From NCBI RefSeq assembly GCF_003386665.1, contig NZ_QTUB01000001.1, positions 620,001 to 684,000 on the forward strand: DNA of 64,000 bases, in the 5' to 3' direction. A program made the translations under genes and the position numbers. The notes under the pieces were generated by a model. It was given only the letters and a program-made list of their open reading frames with translations, was not told where the DNA came from and made no database searches. Every line of letters begins with the position of its first letter. The first letter of the stretch is position 1. Origin of the DNA: Xenorhabdus cabanillasii (GTDB taxonomy: Bacteria > Pseudomonadota > Gammaproteobacteria > Enterobacterales > Enterobacteriaceae). Of this stretch, positions 37,359 to 45,993 are shown piece by piece.

Positions 37359-37820
37359 ATGCCAAATAATGAACTGATTATGCTGGACAGTCTTGCGCTG
37401 TCGGTCGTGTTTCCCGACAAAACCCCGCTGGAACGGTTGTTTCTGGGATTCCTGCTGGCGAATACCGCATCGACGTTATGTAGCGATTATCAGCCTGAAC
37501 AGTGGACAAGCCGACAGGTGTCTGAATCGCTGACTTATATGGTGCCGACACGGGCGGAAACGTATTCCGTTTACCTGCCGGTTACGCAGCTGACGGTCAC
37601 GCTTTCAGCCGATGCCTTCGGGCTGGCGGTCACGGCCATCGTATCAGCCCGTATCGCGGTGCCGGATACACAGAATAAGGAGGCGTATCGGTTCTGCGCA
37701 TTGCAGGAGTATGCGCAGCAGCACCCGGAAAGCGGCCTGATAGCCTCGGTCATGACACTGAAACCCGGAGAGGACGTTATCAGTCCGTCACTTATCCATA
37801 ACAAAAATAATCATCATTAA
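37359..37820 (+). CDS. ArdB/KlcA-like antirestriction protein, copy 2
   Basis: 153 residues from ATG 37359 (a GTG just before is an alternative). It shares QWTSRQVSESLTYMVPTRAE, TLSADAFGLAVTAIVSARIA and YRFCALQEYAQQHPESGLIA with the upstream copy. The tail of about 20 residues after this is new and His/Asn-rich (IHNKNNHH). Co-transcribed with copy 1. The ratio of conserved core to variable strands suggests the two target different restriction enzymes, which is inference. Confidence 0.7.
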   Translation: MPNNELIMLDSLALSVVFPDKTPLERLFLGFLLANTASTLCSDYQPEQWTSRQVSESLTYMVPTRAETYSVYLPVTQLTVTLSADAFGLAVTAIVSARIAVPDTQNKEAYRFCALQEYAQQHPESGLIASVMTLKPGEDVISPSLIHNKNNHH

Positions 37821-37865
37821 TGTTATCAGCCCATGAGGCTGTTAACGCTTTTCTTAAGCGCCTGA

Positions 37866-37908
37866 CCGGGGAAGCCAAAACACCTTCCCGGTATCGGGTG
37901 GGTGTTTT
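37866..37908 (+). promoter_or_regulatory. Terminator-like leader with competing stem
   Basis: AAAACACC (37877-37884) pairs with GGTGTTTT (37901-37908) around CCCG/CGGG and is followed by CTTTC, a terminator shape. CCGGGGAAG (37866-37874) can pair instead with CTTCCCGG (37884-37891), which would break it. This is the geometry of an attenuator in front of the gene at 37941. Confidence 0.55.
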
Positions 37909-37940
37909 CTTTCATTGACATAAAATCAAGGAACAACACC

Positions 37941-38501
37941 ATGAACCCCATTTTTTTACCGGCATCGGATGAAACTGATACCGCATTACGTGAAGAACTG
38001 TTTACCGCTCAGGTCACCGGCCTGAGGCAATACCCGAAAGCACCACAGTCATTGCAGCCGGAAACCCTGATGGTGTGCGAAGCCTCCACCGTCACGGAAG
38101 TGGTGCAGCGGCTGAAGGTGATCCATCTACTGGGTGACTGGCCGGTGCCGGCGAGGTTATCTGCTCAGGTTTCGGGGACTTTTTTTCCGCTGACCGTTAT
38201 GATTTTTGATGCACAGGACAGAAAAGTGCTCGGTGGCCGGTTTGATGAAGAGATTATCTGGGCGCAGCCGGTCATACTGACGTCAGAACGCCTGTCACTG
38301 GAACAGCAACAGCAGCGGTTATGTCAGGCAGCGATGCTTGAGCAGAGCTGGCAGAATACTCCGGCGGCGCGTGCGTTGTGGCACAAGGTGCATTTATTGT
38401 CACTGCATGGGGTTTCCTCCTGTTATCAGCAGTGCCATGAAGTGCGGGATATTCTCCGGTATGGCGTCTCTGTCAGTGTCTTTTCTGAGGGGACGTTATG
38501 A
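37941..38501 (+). CDS. ICE cargo protein of unknown function
   Basis: 186 residues starting MNPIFLPASDETDTALREEL after CAAGGAACAACACC. Soluble; contains a strand-rich middle (SAQVSGTFFPLTVMIFDAQD, KVLGGRFDEEIIWAQPVIL) and a Gln/Leu helix (SLEQQQQRLCQAAMLEQSW). No family recognised. It overlaps the following CbtA-like toxin by four bases, so the two are coupled and it is a candidate antidote or partner. Confidence 0.6.
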   Translation: MNPIFLPASDETDTALREELFTAQVTGLRQYPKAPQSLQPETLMVCEASTVTEVVQRLKVIHLLGDWPVPARLSAQVSGTFFPLTVMIFDAQDRKVLGGRFDEEIIWAQPVILTSERLSLEQQQQRLCQAAMLEQSWQNTPAARALWHKVHLLSLHGVSSCYQQCHEVRDILRYGVSVSVFSEGTL

Positions 38502-38794
38502 CCACGTTACGTTTAACCGTCTGGCAGGTGATTGCGGCGGCTTTGCTGAAACGGCATTTTGGTCTGAGCCTGACTGACACGGCACTGTGTGAAACTGACA
38601 CGGTGGCAGCACTGATAGCCCGCGGTGTCCGGCCTTCTGAAGCCATTAACGAACTGGTGGATAAATACGACCTAACCCGGCTGAATACGCAGGTTATCCC
38701 GCGCAGTACGCCTTATCTGGATATCCACGATGAACTGACGGTTATTTTTGACAGCGGTCTGGCTGACAGGCTATTCAGGCAGACCGGACAGTAA
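38498..38794 (+). CDS. CbtA/YeeV-like toxin
   Basis: 98 residues. VWQVIAAALLKRHFGLSLTD, TALCETDTVAALIARGVRPS, EAINELVDKYDLTRL aligns by eye with the core of CbtA ([20 protein letters not shown] ... AVNFLVEKYALVR), the type IV toxin that blocks FtsZ and MreB assembly. The C-terminal 30 residues differ. The usual antitoxin CbeA is not adjacent; instead an unknown protein gene overlaps the start by ATGA. Confidence 0.65.
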   Translation: MTTLRLTVWQVIAAALLKRHFGLSLTDTALCETDTVAALIARGVRPSEAINELVDKYDLTRLNTQVIPRSTPYLDIHDELTVIFDSGLADRLFRQTGQ

Positions 38795-38820
38795 TCCTTT
38801 TTGTTCAATCTACCCATCGG

Positions 38821-38853
38821 GGGGGAACTGTGCCCTGGGTGGGCCGTTCCTCC
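38821..38853 (+). promoter_or_regulatory. Leader hairpin before the Api92-like gene
   Basis: GGGGGAAC pairs with GTTCCTCC (one wobble) enclosing CCC/GGG, the same plan as the other leaders of this block. AGTGAGGA, the ribosome binding site, follows at 38872. Confidence 0.55.
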
Positions 38854-38888
38854 TGTTTATTCTTATCATTCAAGTGAGGAACTTAACC

Positions 38889-39812
38889 ATGGCAGAATGG
38901 TGCACCAATCAACTGGAAATCACCGGCAAATCCGTCTGTCTCGATGTGATGCAACAGTGGGTCTGCGGGGAAGAAGTCCCCCGTTACCGTCAGGCGGTGT
39001 TACAAAGTCTGCGCCTGTTTCTGGCCGGTTGTGCGGGGATACTCAAACCCACCAAACCGCAGACTTACACGCCGTACCCGGCGCTGGTGCGCGGCACGGC
39101 GGCACCAACAGCGCAGCATCTGGCCTTTGAGCAGTGGTTGTTGCTGTTACAGAATAATGTGCCGTTGAATACGGACAATATTAAACGCATCGATAACCTG
39201 TACCGTCAGTCCGGTCTCAGCCTGATGTCCTGGGACAAGGTGCCGGAAGCAGCGCGTGATATTATCGCCCGTCTGCTGACCCGCCAGTATACCGACTGGT
39301 TCGGCATGGTGGGCTGGTCTGACACACCCGATATCGGGGCCTGCTGGGATAAGCTGAATGCGTACCCGCAGGCGGCACAGCCTTGCGACATGCTGATGAT
39401 TATGTCAACGAATCTGGCGACCGAAATCAACGGTAGCAGCACCCTGCTGAAAGGCATTGCCACGACGGCGCAGTTTTACGATGAACAATACGGGATGGAA
39501 TGGCCGTTTGGTCACCATGTTCGCTGGGAACGCCGCAATGTCAGCAGTTTAACCGTGCGTTTTGATTCCCCCTGGGCACCGCCTTCGGCGGAACTGATGG
39601 GCGAGCTGTCCGCGATGTTTGACTGTGAAATCCGCCACTGGTACAGCGAAGCATCAGGTCAGCTCAAAGGTTACGACTGTTATGATCAGGGCGAGCACGT
39701 GGACAGTGGCCACGGTCAGTCAGGCCGGGAAAACCGTCCGGCACTCTATCTGGTCACCGGAGAGCAGGCGGAAACGGCGCTGGCCCTGCCGGCTATCGCA
39801 GTCGGGCAATAA
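38889..39812 (+). CDS. Api92-like ferredoxin-fold protein (DUF1281)
   Basis: 307 residues from ATG 38889. It opens MAEWCTNQLEITGKSVCLDV, the family start, and has SLMSWDKVPEAARDIIARL, YTDWFGMVGWSDTPDIGACW, and a C-terminal ferredoxin-like half (VRFDSPWAPPSAELMGELSA, EIRHWYSEASGQLKGYDCYD). Such proteins are common on ICEs, plasmids and phages; function unknown. Intact, part of the plus-strand cargo block. Confidence 0.8.
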   Translation: MAEWCTNQLEITGKSVCLDVMQQWVCGEEVPRYRQAVLQSLRLFLAGCAGILKPTKPQTYTPYPALVRGTAAPTAQHLAFEQWLLLLQNNVPLNTDNIKRIDNLYRQSGLSLMSWDKVPEAARDIIARLLTRQYTDWFGMVGWSDTPDIGACWDKLNAYPQAAQPCDMLMIMSTNLATEINGSSTLLKGIATTAQFYDEQYGMEWPFGHHVRWERRNVSSLTVRFDSPWAPPSAELMGELSAMFDCEIRHWYSEASGQLKGYDCYDQGEHVDSGHGQSGRENRPALYLVTGEQAETALALPAIAVGQ

Positions 39813-39848
39813 GCGGTTATTAATTTTATACAAATTGACCACATCAAC

Positions 39849-39921
39849 CGAAAGGGAAACCGGTTCCCTTTTCGGGGCATGTTTTCCTTTTTTCGCTTTT
39901 TGTTCAGCAAGGAAAACATGC
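39849..39921 (+). promoter_or_regulatory. Double hairpin leader that sequesters a ribosome binding site
   Basis: First CCGAAAGGGAA pairs with TTCCCTTTTCGG (one bulge). Then GCATGTTTTCCTT (39877-39889) pairs perfectly over 13 bases with AAGGAAAACATGC (39909-39921). The second right arm contains the AAGGA that serves the ATG at 39923, so translation of the next gene would require opening the stem. Confidence 0.7.
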
Positions 39922-39922
39922 A

Positions 39923-40597
39923 ATGGCATCCCGAACCGATCATCAGAAAGCATTCATTTCGCTGTTTAAGCAAACGGCCCGTTATCAGGTCTTCCGGGAT
40001 TTTTGCAATTGTGCCATGGCGGCGATCCACAATAAGCACTGTTTCAGTGAGGAGCTAGAGCAGTATTACCTGAAAACCATCAAGAAGTACGAGCGGGCAG
40101 ATGTTGACCGGATTGTACAGCTGTTTTCCCATGTGGTGCTCGGACTGGCGCAAGAGTCCGGTGACTTTCTCGGCAGTGTATTTATGCAGCTGGAACTGGG
40201 CAATAAAGATCTTCAGCAATTCTTTACCCCCTGGGAAGTGGCCAGAATGATGGCACAAATGCAGTTGCATGATGCGGCCGGGCTGTTGCAGACACAACCG
40301 TTTGTCACGCTGTGCGATCCGTGCGTCGGGGCGGGTTGTATGATACTGGCTGCCGCCGATGTACTGAGGGAATTGGGGCATGATCCGTTGTGCAGCCTGT
40401 GGGTGTCAGTGGTTGATATTGACCCGCTGGCGGCGGTGATGGCGTATATCCAGTTATCCCTGAGCGGTATTCCGGCCGCCGTCACCATTGGCAATGCTCT
40501 GCATGATGGCGGCAACAAACGGACGCGTTACACGCCCGCGCATTATCTGGGTAACTGGTCTGCGCGTTTGCGGGAGGTTAAGCTTATCGCCGCCTGA
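39923..40597 (+). CDS. N6-methylase-like protein lacking the catalytic NPPY motif
   Basis: 224 residues. It resembles the HsdM/Eco57I methylase N-terminus: LQQFFTPWEVARMMAQMQLH, then SAM motif I TLCDPCVGAGCMILAAADVL, then VSVVDIDPLAAVMAYIQLSL. After GIPAAVTIGNALHD the protein stops; no NPPF/Y motif is present. Frequent in ICEs, where it may act as a regulator or decoy against restriction instead of a methylase (inference). Its ribosome binding site lies in a 13-bp stem. Followed by a terminator. Confidence 0.78.
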   Translation: MASRTDHQKAFISLFKQTARYQVFRDFCNCAMAAIHNKHCFSEELEQYYLKTIKKYERADVDRIVQLFSHVVLGLAQESGDFLGSVFMQLELGNKDLQQFFTPWEVARMMAQMQLHDAAGLLQTQPFVTLCDPCVGAGCMILAAADVLRELGHDPLCSLWVSVVDIDPLAAVMAYIQLSLSGIPAAVTIGNALHDGGNKRTRYTPAHYLGNWSARLREVKLIAA

Positions 40598-40614
40598 CCG
40601 TATTTTTCAACCAC

Positions 40615-40638
40615 AGCGCCTTTCGGGGCGCTTTTTTT
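40615..40638 (+). terminator. Rho-independent terminator of the ICE cargo block
   Basis: AGCGCC pairs with GGCGCT (loop TTTCGG) and seven T follow. Confidence 0.85.
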
Positions 40639-40809
40639 GTTTTTAAACGATGTTAATGCAATGAATTAGGGTAAAAATTAAGTTGATTCAGTAAGCCAGT
40701 TAGGGAGTGAATCGAGTCAGATTAATTTTCATTTCCGTAAAAAGAGTTGTGCCTTGTTTCCGACCGGGATTCATCGACACTGAGCCACATTTGAACCGAA
40801 AGAGGAAGC

Positions 40810-41829
40810 ATGATGTTTCAGCGTCTTAAATCCTGTTTTACCCGACAGACACGCCCGCAGCCCAAATCATTTTCGTCGGAAGATTGCCGGGGGTATTTTC
40901 AACCCCAATCAGCCGATGAATTGTTAGCAACGCCCCAGCGTCGGCAGTACCTCCAACAATTATGGCAAAACAGTGCACTCCCTAACGGGCTGTATCAGCG
41001 TTTTTATCTTGCACCGGTGAAGCAATTGCTGGGCAGTGTCGAACAGGTACCGGCAACACAGGCAGAGGAATGGTCAGCATTGGGGGGATTTGCTGACCTG
41101 ACGCTACAATTTACCACCTGTGCCGTGCGGTTAGCGAAAGGGCATTTATTACCGCCGGGTGTAGCTCCGGAAACGCAGGCAGCACAGGGTGTCTTATGGC
41201 AGGCTGCGGTGTTCTGGGCGGCGTTGTTTTACCACCTGCCGTTGTTGCGGCAGCTCGAAGGGGAACTGGAAGACGGGCAGGTCTGGCAACCGGGCATTGG
41301 TATTCCCGACAAACCGTTTCGTTTCCGTTTTCGCGCACCGGAGAACATACCGTCGGCCCCGCAGGAAGTGTTGCTGGCAGCCTGTCTGTTACCGGAAAAA
41401 GCCATGATGTGGCTGGTGACCGTACCGGAAGTCTGGCACTGTCTGATGCAGCATCTCAATGGCCGGCCTTCCACTGTCCCGCTGATAGAGGCATTGCTTC
41501 AGGCGGCTGCCGGGCAGGTTCATTCCCCTTTGCGGGGGAAACAGGAAGTTTCTCCATCTCCGGCGAAGGAGGCGGTGTTATCTTCCGAATGCAATCCGGT
41601 ACCGGAAACGACATCCACGCCTCCTGTCAGTGAAATCACAACCCCACCGCCATCCGTGTCTGACGATACCCTGACATTATTATCCTTATTTCAGTCACCT
41701 GATGGATCTTCGCCGCAAAATCAGGGAAAAAATCACCACTCCGCCTCGAAACTGACCAAACGGTCAAAACGAGAGAAAGAAAGTATTGCCCCTGACAGTC
41801 ACCTGCATTCATCATTTAAAGATAAATAA
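40810..41829 (+). CDS. Degenerate TraI/MobH relaxase-like protein
   Basis: 339 residues, about half the length of MobH relaxases. The start region GYFQPQSADELLATPQRRQY, LQQLWQNSALPNGLYQRFYL AP is that of ICE TraI, and KGHLLPPGVAPETQAAQ is conserved. However the HD-type metal site is lost: the HHxxYPGGxxDH motif reads EEWSALGGFADL and LLHDIGK reads LFYHLPL. After residue 235 a low-complexity Ser/Pro-rich tail replaces the C-terminal domain. Probably a non-catalytic relative or a decayed relaxase. It precedes the integrase, as traI does in intact elements. Confidence 0.72.
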   Translation: MMFQRLKSCFTRQTRPQPKSFSSEDCRGYFQPQSADELLATPQRRQYLQQLWQNSALPNGLYQRFYLAPVKQLLGSVEQVPATQAEEWSALGGFADLTLQFTTCAVRLAKGHLLPPGVAPETQAAQGVLWQAAVFWAALFYHLPLLRQLEGELEDGQVWQPGIGIPDKPFRFRFRAPENIPSAPQEVLLAACLLPEKAMMWLVTVPEVWHCLMQHLNGRPSTVPLIEALLQAAAGQVHSPLRGKQEVSPSPAKEAVLSSECNPVPETTSTPPVSEITTPPPSVSDDTLTLLSLFQSPDGSSPQNQGKNHHSASKLTKRSKREKESIAPDSHLHSSFKDK

Positions 41830-41907
41830 TTCAAATGGTTATTTGTATTTTATTGCCGCGAATTGTTTTGGACAGGAAACGGCAGGATGAGCCGAGGAAA
41901 AAATAAC

Positions 41908-42936
41908 ATGTTGCACACAGTAGACACCCTCAGTTGGGAAGGATTATTAGAAGAGTACTTTTTTTCACATATCCTGAGACCGGATACCGAATGGAGTTAT
42001 CGCAAGGTCACACGGGGTTTTATCCGGTTTATGGGGGAGGCGGCATCACCGGCGCAGGTTATTCACCGGGAGGTGCTGCGGTGGCGGCGTCACCTTCTGG
42101 TGGAGAAAAAGCAGTCGAGCCATACCTGGAATAATAAGGTGGCTCACCTGCGGGCGATTTTTAATTTCGGAATGGAGCGAAAACTGCTGCCTCACACCGA
42201 GAACCCGTTTAACAACGCCGTGGTTAAAAAAGAGAAGAAAAAGAAGAAGATTTTGAGTCAATCGCAGATAACCCGTATTAATCTGTTGATGGGGAAGTTT
42301 GCGGAAGAAGAAAGAACCGAGGTGATGCCACGGGGAGGGCGTTGTGCTCTGTATCCGACCTGGTATTGGTCAACGGTGCTGGCGACATTGCGCTTTACGG
42401 GGATGCGGCAGAATCAGTTGCTGCACCTGCGGTTACGGGATATCAATCTGGAAGGAAATTCGATTGAACTGGGTCTGGCAGGCAGCAAGAATCACAGTGA
42501 ATGGGAGATACCGATTGTCCAGCCTCTCAAGCCCCGGCTGGCACATTTGATTGAACGGGCGGTGGCCGCCGGTGCGAAAGCGGATGATCCGATTTTTGAC
42601 CTCAGCCGGTTAAGTGTGCCGCACCCAAGCCGGCTTTCCCGTTACAAATACGATATTAACCGGGAAAAACAACAGCTCCGCTCTTTTTTCCGCCGGTTAT
42701 CCAGAGAGTGTGATTTTGCCGTCTCTCCGCACCGGTATCGTCACACGGTGGCTTCAACGCTGATGAAATCGCCGGATCGCAACCTGCCGCTGGTGAAACG
42801 ATTACTGGGGCATCGTAATGTCGCAACGACGATGGAATACATTGATCTCGACATGGAAGTGACAGGGAAAACACTGGAGCGGGAACTGGGGTTATACACC
42901 GACCGCTTTGATGCGTGTTCCGATGAGCATGAATAA
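41908..42936 (+). CDS. int: ICE tyrosine integrase
   Basis: 342 residues from ATG 41908, after GAGGAAAAAATAAC; upstream in-frame starts would add up to 15. N-terminal SAM-like domain (YRKVTRGFIRFMG, VLRWRRHLLVEKKQSSHTWN), then catalytic residues Arg in LRFTGMRQNQLLHL, His-x-x-Arg in SPHRYRHTVASTL, His in LLGHRNVATTMEY and the nucleophile Tyr in that motif. Intact. It points toward tRNA-Phe 340 bases away, so it very likely inserted the element there. Confidence 0.93.
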   Translation: MLHTVDTLSWEGLLEEYFFSHILRPDTEWSYRKVTRGFIRFMGEAASPAQVIHREVLRWRRHLLVEKKQSSHTWNNKVAHLRAIFNFGMERKLLPHTENPFNNAVVKKEKKKKKILSQSQITRINLLMGKFAEEERTEVMPRGGRCALYPTWYWSTVLATLRFTGMRQNQLLHLRLRDINLEGNSIELGLAGSKNHSEWEIPIVQPLKPRLAHLIERAVAAGAKADDPIFDLSRLSVPHPSRLSRYKYDINREKQQLRSFFRRLSRECDFAVSPHRYRHTVASTLMKSPDRNLPLVKRLLGHRNVATTMEYIDLDMEVTGKTLERELGLYTDRFDACSDEHE

Positions 42937-43273
42937 AATGGATTAAAAAAAACAGGGCGGGACTCAGGCGGAATTTAGGCGGTAGCTTGTGTGAGCTGCC
43001 CTGCATCAACAGGGATGGCATAAAAAAGCAGCACGGCCAATTCTGTGCCCCGTGAAGTTTTCGCCTGACTTGACATCAGAATCAATTACTGAAATCATTA
43101 CCTTCAACGAGAAAAGGGCGGCTATTAAAACAGCCACCCTGTAATCTTGTCTAAACCTTTTTTAAACACCACAATAGCGTGCAAATTGTCATTTAACATC
43201 TTATTAACTATTGTTTGTTTTTAACGCATTTGTCAGTAAATTTAACAAACTCTGACAAACCCGCATCAAATCT
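42937..43273. other. Region between integrase and tRNA-Phe
   Basis: Non-coding. It should contain integrase arm-binding sites of the right attachment site, but I could not delimit them. Confidence 0.45.
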
Positions 43274-43349
43274 TGGTGCCCGGAGGCGGAATCGAACCAC
43301 CGACACGGGGATTTTCAATCCCCTGCTCTACCGACTGAGCTATCCGGGC
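43274..43349 (-). tRNA. tRNA-Phe (GAA)
   Basis: The minus strand reads GCCCGGATAGCTCAGTCGG in the acceptor/D region, an anticodon loop TTGAAAA with stem GGGGA/TCCCC, TTCGATTCC in the T loop and CCA encoded at the 3' end. The 3' end faces the ICE integrase, so this is the likely attachment site. Confidence 0.98.
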
Positions 43350-43479
43350 TAACGGGGACGCATTAAACCGTATTCACTCCAATTCGTCAACGACTTTCTG
43401 CGAAAAAAATGTGAAAAATGGCTGTTGGTTGTATTTTTATACTGTTCTGGTGTGATTATTCAGCTTTGGCTACTTTTTA

Positions 43480-44052
43480 TCAGCTCAAAGCGCCGTCTTT
43501 CCGGCATTTAGCAATGATCAGAATATCCTGAGCCAGTAATTTCGCCGTAATCACATCCTCAAGTTCTCTTTTCACTAATAGTTTGCTGAGACAGCCTTCA
43601 AGGATAAGTTCCATCTGTTTGGCAACCTGTTCACTATCTTCGATACCAATTTGCTGTAATAACCCGATCGTATAGTGAAAAGAATTCTGTTTTTGTAACT
43701 CTGCCAGTTGATGAATCGGATGGTCAGTATCAGGAAAAGCGCCACAAGCTGCAATGAACAAACAACCGGGATAGCGCTGCTCTCGTACCTTTTCCTTTAG
43801 CGTATCGTAACGGGCCAATAATTTCTGCTCCGGGCTTAAGGTTTCATCCAACAAGATATGACGCTGCCAGGCTTCAATTTGCTGACTATGATAGCGTAAA
43901 CAATCGTAGAGCAGGGCCTCGCGATCAGGCCAGAAATGTTTTATGTGGTTGATATCAATATTGAGGGGAGTTAAAAGTGTTTCCAATGTTGCTGATAAAC
44001 CATGTTGCTCAAGTAAATTCAGACTATGACTAAGCACATATTCACGTTGCAC
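43480..44052 (-). CDS. yjdC: TetR-type regulator YjdC
   Basis: 190 residues from GTG 44052, chosen because AAAGGAGAAC is seven bases upstream and the protein then starts MQREYVLSHSLNLLEQHG as in E. coli; an in-frame ATG 39 bases earlier is weaker. N-terminal helix-turn-helix with HFWPDREALLYDCL, then the effector domain with RYPGCLFIAACGAFPDTDHP and EGCLSKLLV. Regulator of unknown ligand, located next to dsbD as in E. coli. Confidence 0.9.
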   Translation of the reverse strand: MQREYVLSHSLNLLEQHGLSATLETLLTPLNIDINHIKHFWPDREALLYDCLRYHSQQIEAWQRHILLDETLSPEQKLLARYDTLKEKVREQRYPGCLFIAACGAFPDTDHPIHQLAELQKQNSFHYTIGLLQQIGIEDSEQVAKQMELILEGCLSKLLVKRELEDVITAKLLAQDILIIAKCRKDGALS

Positions 44053-44120
44053 AATTGTTCTCCTTTTAAATGATTTCTGTTTACCCTTCATCTTGCTGAT
44101 TCCGGTTGGGAGTTTATTGG

Positions 44121-45839
44121 CTATAGATGCTGCAAGTGGCGGTTGAAACGTTCTGCATCCATAAATCCATTAACCCGTGAATCGGATAGCTCTTTTCCCT
44201 GAGAGTCAAAAAACAAAATAGTAGGAAGCCCAAGTACCTTCAATTTTTGCAGCAGTTCTTTCTGTCTGGCGCTATTTTCTGTGACATTAGCCTGCAACAG
44301 GAGGAAATTGCTTAACTGTTTTTGCACCTGTGGGGCGCTGAAGGTATATTTCTCGAACTCTTTACAGGCGACACACCAATCTGCATACAGATCCAACATT
44401 ACCGGTTTGTGGCGGTTTTCAGCCAGAATTTGGCTCAATTCCTGCCAGTCACTGACTTGCTGAAATTTCAAAGATGCTTGTTGTTGTGCTGTAGCCTGAG
44501 TTCCCCATACCCAATCCTGCAAGGGGCGTGACGAGATTAAAGCCAGTGTCAGTAGAATGAGTTGTAGGGTACGTAGCCAACCATTTTTGTTGTTGAGTGT
44601 TAACACAAAAGCCCAGCTGAAGAAGGCTACACCCAACATGCTCCACAATCTTATTCCCCAGGTTTCACCGAAGACCCTTTCCAGTAAAAAAATTGGCAGT
44701 GCAAGAATAATAAAGCCGAATGCTTCTTTAACGTATTGCATCCATGGGCCGCTGCGGGGTAAGAATTTGTGACCAAATAAAGTAACAGCGATGAGTGGTA
44801 ATCCCATTCCTATTGCATAAAGGTAAAGTGTCAGGCCACCAAGCACGGTGTTACCACTTTGGGCGATGTAAAGTAAGATGGCGCTAAGTGGGGCTGTTGT
44901 ACAGGGAGAGGCAATCAGTCCTGCCAGCATTCCCATAATAAATACCCCCAAATAAGAGCCGCTTTTCTGCTGGTTACTCCAGTTCACCAGACGGGTTTGA
45001 ACGGAAGAAGGGAGCTGTAGTGAATACGTTCCAAACATGGATAATGCAAGTAAGATAAACAGTATGGACAGCCCCGCCAGAATATAAGGGCTTTGCAATG
45101 CGGCCTGAAACTGTAGACCTGCCGCAGCGACGATTAACCCCAATACAGTATAAGTAATAGCCATTCCTTGCACATAACTCATCGCCAGCCAGAAAATACG
45201 TTTCAGGCTTTCAGGTCTCTGTTGCCCCAGAATAATGCCGGAAATCAGCGGGTACATAGGCAGAATGCAAGGCGTAAATGCGATACCAATACCAATCAAT
45301 AACGCCCATAGCGGTGAAAAGGGAGTCTCATGTGTTTTGGGGAGTGTTTCTTTCTGTAGTGAAGGTTCACTCAGAGATACTTTTGGTGAAGAGGAAGCAA
45401 TGACAGCACGCAGAGGTACGGTAAGTGTTTCCGGGGGGTAGCAATACCCCGCTTCTGCACAACCTTGATATTTGACCTGAAGAGTTGAGTTATTGGTCGC
45501 AGCAAGGATGGGAATGTAAATATGCGCTGATTGGAAATAGACCTCGGTTTTGCCAAAAAACTCATCTTCATGCGCTGTCGCCTTGGAAAAATCGATATGA
45601 CCTAAGGTAGCTTGTTGGTTTGGTGTGATGATGAACTGTTTTCTATAGAGGTAATAACCGGGTTTAATGTCCCAGCTCAGAGTCAGTTGATCCCCTTTCT
45701 GCTGAAAATCAAACATGAATGCTTGTTCAGCGGGAAGATATAAATTCTGTTCGGGCCGCTCAAACAATGCGTTGGCTGTAATGGGAGAAGCAGCAATTGC
45801 ACTGAATAGTAGAAACAATATGAGAACACGTTTCATCAT
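44121..45839 (-). CDS. dsbD: Thiol:disulfide interchange protein DsbD
   Basis: Inner membrane protein that carries electrons from thioredoxin to periplasmic DsbC, DsbG and CcmG. 572 residues: signal peptide ([20 protein letters not shown]), periplasmic alpha domain with the Cys pair in [13 protein letters not shown], eight membrane segments with the redox Cys in [16 protein letters not shown] and [13 protein letters not shown], and the periplasmic thioredoxin-like gamma domain with WCVAC ([16 protein letters not shown]). In E. coli cutA separates dsbD from dcuA; cutA is absent here. Confidence 0.96.
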   Translation of the reverse strand: MMKRVLILFLLFSAIAASPITANALFERPEQNLYLPAEQAFMFDFQQKGDQLTLSWDIKPGYYLYRKQFIITPNQQATLGHIDFSKATAHEDEFFGKTEVYFQSAHIYIPILAATNNSTLQVKYQGCAEAGYCYPPETLTVPLRAVIASSSPKVSLSEPSLQKETLPKTHETPFSPLWALLIGIGIAFTPCILPMYPLISGIILGQQRPESLKRIFWLAMSYVQGMAITYTVLGLIVAAAGLQFQAALQSPYILAGLSILFILLALSMFGTYSLQLPSSVQTRLVNWSNQQKSGSYLGVFIMGMLAGLIASPCTTAPLSAILLYIAQSGNTVLGGLTLYLYAIGMGLPLIAVTLFGHKFLPRSGPWMQYVKEAFGFIILALPIFLLERVFGETWGIRLWSMLGVAFFSWAFVLTLNNKNGWLRTLQLILLTLALISSRPLQDWVWGTQATAQQQASLKFQQVSDWQELSQILAENRHKPVMLDLYADWCVACKEFEKYTFSAPQVQKQLSNFLLLQANVTENSARQKELLQKLKVLGLPTILFFDSQGKELSDSRVNGFMDAERFNRHLQHL

Positions 45840-45945
45840 AAGATATCTTTTGCCTGCCTGTTTTTTATAGGGTTGCCTAATATTAAAACAATGCGGTGTT
45901 TTTTTCAGGAAAGATTATTGGAAATAAGTATGGGAAAGAAAATAT

Positions 45946-45968
45946 TCAGGGGCTTTTTAAACCCCTGA
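45946..45968 (-). terminator. Terminator downstream of dcuA
   Basis: TCAGGGG pairs with CCCCTGA around a nine-base loop; the minus strand continues into ATATTTTCTTT. Confidence 0.7.
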
Positions 45969-45993
45969 GATAACACTAAGCAAAGTGTGAAAA

